From Rickettsiales bacterium (GTDB lineage Bacteria; Pseudomonadota; Alphaproteobacteria; Rickettsiales; UBA998), in the NCBI GenBank assembly GCA_019749855.1, contig JAIEPI010000197.1, positions 1-5,788 of the forward strand: a stretch of 5,788 nt of DNA, in the 5' to 3' direction. A program made the position numbers and the translations under genes. Positions within the stretch are counted from its first letter, which is position 1, and every line of letters begins with the position of its first letter. Below the pieces are notes generated by a model. The model searched no databases, was not told the DNA's origin, and worked only from the letters and a program-made list of their open reading frames with translations. This document shows positions 1 to 5,482 of the stretch, piece after piece.

Positions 1-318
1 CAGATGAATGGGGCTGGTGGACATAAACGTGTGTATGCGCGAGCGTTTAGCCGGTTTCAGCGCTTCCGCCGCCCGCTCAATATCCGCTGTTTTGGCGCGC
101 GCCAATGAACACACCACCGCATTCTTGATTTTACCGGCAATCGCTTTGACCGCCTCAAAATCCCCATTGCTGGCCATGGCAAAACCAGCCTCAATCACAT
201 CTACCCCCATGCCGTCCAGCACTTCTGCCACGAGAAGCTTTTCCTCATGATTCATCGACATGCCGGGTGATTGTTCGCCGTCGCGCAGGGTGGTGTCAAA
301 AATGGTGATGCGTGTCAT
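1..318 (-). CDS. leuA: 2-isopropylmalate synthase, N-terminal part (cut by window edge)
   Basis: The enzyme condenses acetyl-CoA with 2-oxoisovalerate to give 2-isopropylmalate, the first committed step of leucine synthesis in the cytoplasm. Only the first 106 residues are present; the gene continues beyond base 1. FDTTLRDGEQSPG at residues 7-19 is the hallmark of the DRE-TIM metallolyase barrel, with R12 and D13 as the catalytic Arg and metal-ligand Asp. It is followed by VDVIEAGF (39-46), ASNGDFEAV (49-57) and RIHTFMSTSPIH (94-105), all in the LeuA order. I chose the ATG at 318 because the family usually begins a few residues before FDTTLRDGEQ. An in-frame TTG at 348 would add ten residues, and a stop lies just above it. 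No clear Shine-Dalgarno is visible. One oddity is Ala47, where the usual motif is EAGFP. Citramalate or homocitrate synthase share the first motif, but the rest fits LeuA better. Confidence 0.93.
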   Translation of the reverse strand, partial: MTRITIFDTTLRDGEQSPGMSMNHEEKLLVAEVLDGMGVDVIEAGFAMASNGDFEAVKAIAGKIKNAVVCSLARAKTADIERAAEALKPAKRSRIHTFMSTSPIHL

Positions 319-350
319 TGTGTAGGGATGAATGGTTAGAGTGATCAAAA

Positions 351-367
351 GACTTATTCAATAAGTC
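351..367. promoter_or_regulatory. 17-bp perfect palindrome upstream of leuA (operator or weak terminator)
   Basis: GACTTATTCAATAAGTC is a perfect inverted repeat with 8-bp arms around a single central base, ending 32 bases before the leuA start. Read on the minus strand, it could fold as a 6-bp stem with a 5-base loop directly followed by TTTT. That would resemble a weak intrinsic terminator for the upstream rsmI-yraN transcript. Its symmetry and its position at leuA equally suit a dimeric regulator site. The surrounding 319-434 gap shows no leucine-codon-rich leader peptide, so classical leu attenuation is not supported. The palindrome is seen directly; its function is inferred. Confidence 0.35.
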
Positions 368-434
368 GGGAATGGACTGTAGTGATGCAAGCGAAAAAGT
401 CACCCCTATTTATCATATGATGGTGTTGCCAATA

Positions 435-806
435 CTAGCGCCAGGCATCTTTGAGATGCTTCGGCCAGCGGCGCGGCACGCACAGCACAGCGTCAAATCG
501 AAACTGGCACTTGGGCAAATAGCGCGGATGCTGTGCCAGAAAATGTTCTGCCGTTTGCCGGATGCGACTTTGTTGATGGGGCGTAATAGCAAATGCAGCT
601 GATTCAAGCGACGCTCGCGCTTTGATTTCAATAAAAATCAGCACCCGCCCGCGCCGTGCAATCAGGTCAATTTCACCATAGGGGCTGCGATAACGCTGCG
701 CCAGAATGCGGTAGCCTTTCGCTCGAAGAAGCCACGCAGCGATGCGCTCCTGTGAGAGGCCGCGCTGGTACGCAGCCTGCCGTTTGATGCGGCTTGGGTT
801 AATCAT
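435..806 (-). CDS. yraN: YraN / UPF0102 family protein, endonuclease-like fold
   Basis: This 123-residue protein matches the usual size of the UPF0102/YraN family, whose biochemical role is not established. The family is structurally related to Holliday-junction resolvases and other PD-(D/E)XK nucleases. The diagnostic core is visible: an N-terminal helix ending in LLRAKGYRI (26-34), then RSPYGEIDLIARRG (40-53) and VLIFIEIKAR (55-64). E45/D47 and E60-x-K62 are the likely metal and catalytic positions of the nuclease fold. The start ATG overlaps the stop of rsmI in the string ATGATTAA (8-bp overlap), and no separate Shine-Dalgarno is visible. Translation is therefore probably coupled to rsmI, and the two form an operon. 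It is cytoplasmic, with no signal peptide. The family assignment is firm; nuclease activity is inference from the fold. Confidence 0.93.
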   Translation of the reverse strand: MINPSRIKRQAAYQRGLSQERIAAWLLRAKGYRILAQRYRSPYGEIDLIARRGRVLIFIEIKARASLESAAFAITPHQQSRIRQTAEHFLAQHPRYLPKCQFRFDAVLCVPRRWPKHLKDAWR

Positions 807-1656
807 GCCGCGGCGTTTTCAGGGTGAGCGCCTGCTCATAGAGTTGCTGCCTTGGCAAGCCGGTGAGGGTGGCCACTTCCTTCGCGGCGTCTTTGGTGCT
901 AAGGCGCGAAAGCGCGCTTCGCAGCTGGGCTTCAATCGCCTCAGGGGGCAGGGTAGCCGCCTGTGTGGCGCTGGCAATCAGTACCACTAATTCGCCACGT
1001 GCGGGTGTTAATTCAAGCCCATGCAACAAGCTCTGTGGTGTTCCGCGCCGCACCTCCTCATAGGTTTTCGTGAGTTCACGACAGATGGCTACCTCGCGAT
1101 CACCCAGTACCGTCTGCACGTCGCGTAAGAGTGCGCTTACCCGACGGGCGGACTCAAACAACACCAGCGTTGCCTTCACGGTGCTCAACTCACGCAGCGC
1201 AGTTTGTCGCGCCGCGCTTTTGGGCGGCAAAAAACCGGCAAAAAAGAAGCGGTCAGTCGGAAGGCCGCCAATGGACAGCGCCGCAATCACGCTGGAAGGG
1301 CCCGGAATCGTCACGACATGACTGTCTTGCGCGCGTGCGTCTCTCACCAGCGTATATCCCGGGTCAGAAATGAGCGGCGTACCGGCATCGGAAATAAGGG
1401 CGATGCGCTTGCCCTCTGCCAGAAGTGCCAGCAGCTTGGGTCGCTGATAGTCAGCATTATGCTCATGGTACGCCACACGGCGTGTGGAAATGCCATAATG
1501 CGACAGTAAAACGCCGCTGGTACGGGTATCTTCGCAGGCGACAAGGTCCGCATTCTTTAATGTCTCGACGGCACGAAAACTCATGTCACCCAAGTGGCCA
1601 ATCGGTGTCGCCACTATGAATAATGTTCCATTCAAGCGGTTTATTTGCTCACTCAT
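799..1656 (-). CDS. rsmI: 16S rRNA (cytidine1402-2'-O)-methyltransferase RsmI
   Basis: RsmI uses S-adenosylmethionine to 2'-O-methylate C1402 of 16S rRNA in the decoding centre, acting with RsmH, which makes the N4 methylation. The 285-residue product carries the full tetrapyrrole-methylase-fold signature: ATPIGHLGD (16-24), ACEDTR (40-45), YHEHN (63-67), ISDAGTPLISDPG (88-100), IPGPSS (117-122), GFLP (141-144) and RELTK (193-197). The helical C-terminal segment after GELVVLI is also present, so the protein looks complete. I chose the ATG at 1656. A TTG at 1671 would add five residues (MGIVQ) that are not typical of the family. The usual ES-x-HR stretch reads ESARR at 168-172. The gene diverges from the lipoprotein gene and overlaps yraN by 8 bp downstream. 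Its promoter must lie in the 47-bp divergent gap or inside the start of the lipoprotein gene. Confidence 0.96.
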   Translation of the reverse strand: MSEQINRLNGTLFIVATPIGHLGDMSFRAVETLKNADLVACEDTRTSGVLLSHYGISTRRVAYHEHNADYQRPKLLALLAEGKRIALISDAGTPLISDPGYTLVRDARAQDSHVVTIPGPSSVIAALSIGGLPTDRFFFAGFLPPKSAARQTALRELSTVKATLVLFESARRVSALLRDVQTVLGDREVAICRELTKTYEEVRRGTPQSLLHGLELTPARGELVVLIASATQAATLPPEAIEAQLRSALSRLSTKDAAKEVATLTGLPRQQLYEQALTLKTPRHD

Positions 1657-1703
1657 TTGTACAATACCCAAAAAATCACTTAACGTTTCTTGATGTCATT
1701 ATC
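1657..1703. promoter_or_regulatory. Divergent intergenic region between rsmI and the LpoA-like gene
   Basis: Only 47 bp separate the two start codons, so the signals for both directions must overlap here or extend into the coding starts. On the minus strand ATGACA (1699 to 1694) matches five of six bases of a -35 box, but the T-rich sequence at the expected -10 distance is poor. On the plus strand no convincing -35/-10 pair is seen. The 8-bp palindrome TTGTACAA (1657-1664) abuts the rsmI start codon. The region is A/T-rich compared with its flanks. That it is regulatory follows from the geometry; the exact boxes are uncertain. Confidence 0.4.
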
Positions 1704-2984
1704 ATGGATAGTTCGCACGTGAAACCCTACGCAATACCCAGATTATTGCGCCAGATATGGCTCCCCGCGCTGCTGTTGATTCTGTGTATGCTATCGGTGG
1801 GCGCCTGTGCGCCGGATGAATCGTCGCCACCACAGCCCGTAATCCAGCGTAATGTGCCGCGCATACCGAAGGCCGATGTGCCAACATCCGCCGCGCACAC
1901 AACCCCCCATCCAGCGGCGACTCAAAAAGAAGTGCGCGTGGGAGTGCTGCTTCCCTTAACCGGTGACTCGGCCACCCTAGGCAACGCCCTGCTGGATGCG
2001 GCCATGCTGGGATTATTCGATAAATACAATGCCATGCCAACCAGCCAGCTACCAACGAAAGTCGTGCTATTACCAAAGGATACCGAGGGTACGGCGAAGG
2101 GTGCGGCTTTAGCGGCGCAATCCGCATTGGATGAAGGGGCAACCTTATTTATCGGACCATTATTTGCCGAGGAAGTGAAGGCCGTTTCGCCGCTGGCACG
2201 CAAGGCCGGTATCGCAGTGCTCAGCCTGTCCAATAGTCCTGACGTGGCAGGCAACGGGGTTCATTTGTTCGGATTCCTCCCGCAGCAGCAGGTGGCGCGG
2301 GTGGTGAAACAAGCCTACGCGAAGGATTTGATCTCCGTGGGTGCGCTCGTGCCGTCCAATGCCTATGGGCAGTTGGTGGCGCAGGCGCTGCAACAGGTCG
2401 CCACCCAAGAGAATCATCCGCTGGTGGGTATCGAATTTTATCCTCCGGGCGCGCAGGATGTGGATATGGAAATTCAGAAGTTGCTGCGCAAAGGCCCACG
2501 TGGCTCACGTCCTGAGATGGATGCGTTGCTGATCGCTGAGGGAGGGGATAAATTATCGCATATTTTGAACCGTCTAGAGATTTTTGGTGTCAGCAATAAA
2601 AACACACAGCTGCTCGGTACGGGTCTATGGGATGATCCCGCAGTACTCGCCAATCCGAAATTGGCGGGCGGCTGGCTAGCCGGTGCGCCACTGACGTCGT
2701 CTATTACCTTTGATCGGCGCTTTGATTCACAATATCATTACCATGCGCCGCGTCTGGCCAGTCTTGCCTATGACGCCGTGGCGTTAGCAGTCACGCTGGC
2801 CGTCATTTCACCCAATGCCACCTATTCAGAGACATTACTGACGAAACCACAGGGCTATGTGGGACCGGCAAACGGCATTTTTCGTTTAAAAGCCAATGGC
2901 CAAAGCGAGCGCGGATTATCGGTGATGGTGATTACCCCCACCGGATTCCAGGAGTTGAAACCCGCACCACGCGCATTTAATTAA
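1704..2984 (+). CDS. LpoA/LppC-like penicillin-binding protein activator, outer-membrane lipoprotein
   Basis: This is a probable outer-membrane lipoprotein of 426 residues. In gammaproteobacteria LpoA activates peptidoglycan synthase PBP1A, and alphaproteobacterial relatives are named penicillin-binding protein activators by homology. Residues 1-34 form a lipoprotein signal: basic K7, R13 and R16, a hydrophobic LPALLLILCMLSV, then lipobox VGA before Cys35. Ala at +2 fits Lol sorting to the outer membrane. A Pro/Thr-rich tether follows to about residue 75. A type I periplasmic-binding (LivK-like) domain then starts at VRVGVLLPLTG (77-87) and reaches the C-terminus. The N-terminal TPR domain of E. 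coli LpoA (over 600 residues in total) is absent. The ATG at 1704 is chosen because the upstream ATG at 1623 lies inside rsmI and would place 27 extra residues before a good signal peptide. No Shine-Dalgarno is obvious. Divergence from rsmI supports the assignment. A branched-chain amino-acid-binding lipoprotein is the main alternative. Confidence 0.85.
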   Translation: MDSSHVKPYAIPRLLRQIWLPALLLILCMLSVGACAPDESSPPQPVIQRNVPRIPKADVPTSAAHTTPHPAATQKEVRVGVLLPLTGDSATLGNALLDAAMLGLFDKYNAMPTSQLPTKVVLLPKDTEGTAKGAALAAQSALDEGATLFIGPLFAEEVKAVSPLARKAGIAVLSLSNSPDVAGNGVHLFGFLPQQQVARVVKQAYAKDLISVGALVPSNAYGQLVAQALQQVATQENHPLVGIEFYPPGAQDVDMEIQKLLRKGPRGSRPEMDALLIAEGGDKLSHILNRLEIFGVSNKNTQLLGTGLWDDPAVLANPKLAGGWLAGAPLTSSITFDRRFDSQYHYHAPRLASLAYDAVALAVTLAVISPNATYSETLLTKPQGYVGPANGIFRLKANGQSERGLSVMVITPTGFQELKPAPRAFN

Positions 2985-3017
2985 TCAGCCTGATTCGCTG
3001 ATAGCCTCTGATTTTTT
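2983..3017 (+). terminator. Candidate intrinsic terminator after the LpoA-like gene
   Basis: The stop codon runs into AATCAG (2983-2988), which can pair with CTGATT at 2990-2995 (single-base centre) or at 3008-3013; the shorter ATCAGC (2984-2989) can pair with GCTGAT at 2997-3002. The 3008-3013 pairing runs directly into the T6 run at 3012-3017, which is the layout expected of a Rho-independent terminator, although the stem is only 6 bp and AT-rich. It would separate the lipoprotein transcript from ettA. The stem is weak, so read-through or Rho-dependent ending is equally possible. Confidence 0.35.
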
Positions 3018-3101
3018 ACAGCCTTCAGGCCACAGCGTGCTGGACTCTCAGTAGGCTGGGCGTTAATCTGCGCATCTTCGAACCCCATTACGGATTTCGC
3101 C

Positions 3102-4787
3102 ATGTCCTATCAATACACCTACGTCATGAAAGATTTGTCCAAAACCTATCCTGGCGGAAAGCAGGTCCTCAGCAATATCTGGCTATCCTTTTTTCCGGGC
3201 GCCAAGATCGGTGTCATTGGACATAACGGCTCGGGTAAATCGACCTTGCTCAAAATCATGGCAGGCATTGAAAAAGAATTTAACGGCGAGGCATGGGCAG
3301 CCGAGGGTGTTAAAATTGGCTATCTGGCGCAGGAGCCGAAGCTGGATGACAGCAAAACAGCGTTTGAAAATGTCATGGAAGGTCTGCGTGAAAAGAAGGC
3401 GCTGATTGATGAATTCAATGAATTATCCATGAAGCTGGGCGAAGAAATGTCCGATGATGCGATGAACGCGCTGATTGAGCGTCAGGGCCAATTGCAGGAC
3501 AAAATCGAAGCGGCGGATGCGTGGGATCTGGATCGCGACATCGAAATCGCTATGGACGCGCTGCGCTGTCCACCGGCGGATGCAGATGTTAGCCAGATTT
3601 CGGGCGGTGAGCGACGGCGTGTCGCGTTGGCGCGCCTGCTGCTGGAGAAGCCCGATATGTTGCTGCTCGATGAGCCGACGAACCATCTGGATGCCGAGTC
3701 GGTGGCGTGGTTGCAAAATTATCTGAAAGAATACAAAGGCACGGTGGTGATGGTCACGCATGATCGCTACTTCCTCGACCATGTGACCGGCTGGATTTTG
3801 GAGCTGGATCGCGGCGTGGGTATTCCCTATGAGGGCAACTACACGGCATGGCTGGAGCAAAAAAAGAAGCGTCTGGAAGTGGAGGAGAAAGAAGAATCCT
3901 CACGCCAGAAGCAGCTGGAGCGCGAGCTGGAGTGGGTGCGTTCCTCGCCCAAAGCGCGGCAGGCCAAATCGAAGGCGCGTCTTAAATCCTATGAAGAGTT
4001 ACTGGCAAAAGAAGGCCCGCGTCAGGCAGGACAGGCGCAAATCATTATTCCGGCAGGCCCACGCCTCGGCGGGGTAGTGATCGAGGCGAGCCATCTTTCC
4101 AAAGGCTTTGGCGAACGCCTGTTGATTGATGATCTCTCCTTTACCCTGCCACCCGGGGGCATTGTGGGGATTATCGGGCCCAACGGCGCCGGAAAAACCA
4201 CGCTGTTTCGTATGATTACCGGTAAGGAAACCGCAGATGCCGGTAGCTTCAAGGTCGGAGAGACGGTGGTGCTTGGTTATGTCGATCAGTCACGCGATAC
4301 GCTGAGCGACAATGCCTCGGTATGGGAAGAAATTTCCGGTGGGCTGGAGGAGATCGAACTGGGCAAAACCAAGGTAAAAAGCCGTGCTTACTGCGCGGCC
4401 TTTAACTTCAAGGGATCGGACCAGCAAAAGAAAGTGGGCATGCTCTCCGGCGGAGAGCGCAACCGCGTGCATCTAGCCAAAATGTTGAAATCCGGTGTTA
4501 ATGTGCTGCTACTCGATGAGCCAACCAATGATCTGGATGTGGAAACATTACGCGCACTGGAAGAAGCGTTGGAGCAGTTCGCTGGCTGCGCCGTCATCAT
4601 CAGCCACGATCGATGGTTCCTGGATCGCTGCGCCACACATATTCTGGCCTTTGAGGGTGACAGCCATGTCGAGTGGTTTGAAGGCAATTACGCGGATTAT
4701 GAAGAGGATAAGAAGCGGCGTTTGGGTGAAGACTCAGTGAATCCCACCCGCATGCGCTTCAAACCCATCACGCGCAAGGCTAGCTAA
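3102..4787 (+). CDS. ettA: Energy-dependent translational throttle protein EttA (ABC-F ATPase)
   Basis: EttA is a soluble ABC-F ATPase that binds the ribosomal E site and gates entry of the 70S initiation complex into elongation according to ATP/ADP ratio. The 561-residue product has two complete nucleotide-binding domains. The first has Walker A GHNGSGKST (40-48), signature ISGGE (166-170) and Walker B LLLDEPTNHLD (187-197). The second has Walker A GPNGAGKTT (359-367), signature LSGGE (448-452) and Walker B LLLDEPTNDLD (469-479). Catalytic glutamates E191 and E472 are present, as are the H-loop histidines in VTHDR (218-222) and ISHDR (500-504). Between Walker A and signature of domain 1 lies the helical arm (about 95-140) that contacts ribosomal protein L1. 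The charged linker at about 245-320 is the P-site tRNA interaction motif. The end, RMRFKPITR, is EttA-like, and there is no membrane segment. A modest GGA lies 7 bases before the ATG. It ends 9 bp from the convergent receiver gene. Other ABC-F types (Uup, YheS) fit less well because of the arm and C-terminus. Confidence 0.96.
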   Translation: MSYQYTYVMKDLSKTYPGGKQVLSNIWLSFFPGAKIGVIGHNGSGKSTLLKIMAGIEKEFNGEAWAAEGVKIGYLAQEPKLDDSKTAFENVMEGLREKKALIDEFNELSMKLGEEMSDDAMNALIERQGQLQDKIEAADAWDLDRDIEIAMDALRCPPADADVSQISGGERRRVALARLLLEKPDMLLLDEPTNHLDAESVAWLQNYLKEYKGTVVMVTHDRYFLDHVTGWILELDRGVGIPYEGNYTAWLEQKKKRLEVEEKEESSRQKQLERELEWVRSSPKARQAKSKARLKSYEELLAKEGPRQAGQAQIIIPAGPRLGGVVIEASHLSKGFGERLLIDDLSFTLPPGGIVGIIGPNGAGKTTLFRMITGKETADAGSFKVGETVVLGYVDQSRDTLSDNASVWEEISGGLEEIELGKTKVKSRAYCAAFNFKGSDQQKKVGMLSGGERNRVHLAKMLKSGVNVLLLDEPTNDLDVETLRALEEALEQFAGCAVIISHDRWFLDRCATHILAFEGDSHVEWFEGNYADYEEDKKRRLGEDSVNPTRMRFKPITRKAS

Positions 4788-4796
4788 GGCAAGCGT

Positions 4797-5384
4797 TTAC
4801 ACGCCCCCGCGACCACTTCCTCTGTTAGGCACTTGTGTCCCCAATCTTTCAACATGCGTTGGGGCTAAATGACTTCCAATGAGCAATGCCAGCTCTTCAA
4901 TCGGCGCAAAATCAAAGCGTGACTGGGGTTTGGGTAGCATGGGTGCTGGCAGTGGCTGACGGTTTTGCGCATATGTTTGGATCAACTCATGAGAGTTGCC
5001 ACTATACATGGCTCGCGGAATCTCCAACGCCCGAGTTTGGCGGCTCTCAAGCCATTCAATACCCGCCCCCGACTTGCCATCCAGATCCGGCTTAGTGCCG
5101 GTGTCATTATCAGTAATGATAAAACTAATTTTTTCTTTCGGCAAAATGAGGTCTTGGACTAGCTTAAGTGTTCCTGTGGCAGAATTAAATCGTTTTGCCT
5201 GAACCGCTTTACCTTGAAGCAGCTGTTCTAGCACGTGGTGCGTCGGGACGGCTACATAGTCAATCACGCGATCAGGGTGTCTCTCCTTCAGCAGGCTTAC
5301 CAAATAAGACCCTGTATCATCATGGACTTGGTCTTCATCATCCACATGGACGATGGTAAAGGGTGCAGCAGGGGCCATGGCCAT
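4797..5384 (-). CDS. Stand-alone receiver-domain (response-regulator-like) protein, divergent
   Basis: I do not recognise a named family, but the 195 residues can be read as a single receiver (REC) domain. FTIVHVDDED (9-18) gives strand 1 and the acidic pair D15/D16. FIITDND (88-94) ends strand 3 with D92 as probable phosphoacceptor, followed by GAGIEWLE (106-113), which resembles the usual DG-x-E-hydrophobic helix start. MYSGN (127-131) supplies S128 at the conserved Thr/Ser position. LPKP (150-153) supplies K152 in the KP turn. No output domain follows, only a tail ending in NRGSGRGGV. The D16-to-D92 spacing of 76 exceeds the 44 of CheY, which implies an insertion or a very long helix 2 region around 50-85. 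There is no signal peptide or membrane segment, so it is probably cytoplasmic. No histidine kinase lies in the window. ATG 5384 is the outermost in-frame ATG before a stop; ATG 5378 is an alternative. It is convergent with ettA, with mlaC upstream. The function of the pathway is unknown. Confidence 0.72.
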   Translation of the reverse strand: MAMAPAAPFTIVHVDDEDQVHDDTGSYLVSLLKERHPDRVIDYVAVPTHHVLEQLLQGKAVQAKRFNSATGTLKLVQDLILPKEKISFIITDNDTGTKPDLDGKSGAGIEWLESRQTRALEIPRAMYSGNSHELIQTYAQNRQPLPAPMLPKPQSRFDFAPIEELALLIGSHLAPTHVERLGTQVPNRGSGRGGV

Positions 5385-5414
5385 AAACGACGCTTTCGCT
5401 AAAAATGCACATGG

Positions 5415-5420
5415 ATTATA
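5415..5420 (-). promoter_or_regulatory. Candidate -10 box for the receiver-domain gene
   Basis: Read on the minus strand this is a perfect TATAAT, about 30 bases before the ATG at 5384, which would give a leader of roughly 24 bases. The sequence 15-18 bases further upstream (around CACACTC) is a poor -35 match and there is no TG extension, so an activator or an alternative sigma factor could be involved. It suggests the gene can be transcribed independently of mlaC, whose stop lies 98 bases upstream without an obvious terminator. Confidence 0.45.
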
Positions 5421-5482
5421 GCGCGCTTAGACGCCACGAGTGTGACATTTTAATGAAGGGGCTGTAGTTGCAGACTTTAGGC

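Noticed and set aside
357..416. Minus-strand mini-ORF of 20 codons between yraN and leuA (ATG at 416), considered as a leucine leader peptide.
   Set aside because: It has one leucine codon and no leucine run, no Shine-Dalgarno and no attenuator-like set of alternative stems; its stop merely falls in the palindrome.
1657..1671. TTG start at 1671 for rsmI.
   Set aside because: The ATG at 1656 gives a family-typical N-terminus, and the TTG would add MGIVQ with no ribosome-binding site to favour it.
1623..1703. N-terminal extension of the LpoA-like protein from the ATG at 1623.
   Set aside because: It would overlap rsmI coding sequence and put 27 unrelated residues in front of a well-formed lipoprotein signal peptide that starts naturally at 1704.
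1702..2142. Long minus-strand open frame opposite the LpoA-like gene (146 codons).
   Set aside because: Its translation is rich in Pro, Arg, His and Ala with no recognisable motif, and the plus strand carries a coherent lipoprotein plus binding-protein domain; it is a shadow frame.
3041..3067. Possible sigma70-type promoter for ettA: TGGACT (3041-3046) and GTTAAT (3062-3067).
   Set aside because: Each box matches only four of six bases and the 15-bp spacer is short, so it is not distinguishable from chance.
3423..3860. Minus-strand open frame of 145 codons inside ettA.
   Set aside because: It is antisense to the first ATPase domain of ettA, whose motifs are intact, and it has no recognisable domain or start signals.
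4793..4804. GCGT-TTAC-ACGC hairpin between ettA and the receiver gene as a bidirectional terminator.
   Set aside because: The stem is only 4 bp and no T-run follows on either strand.
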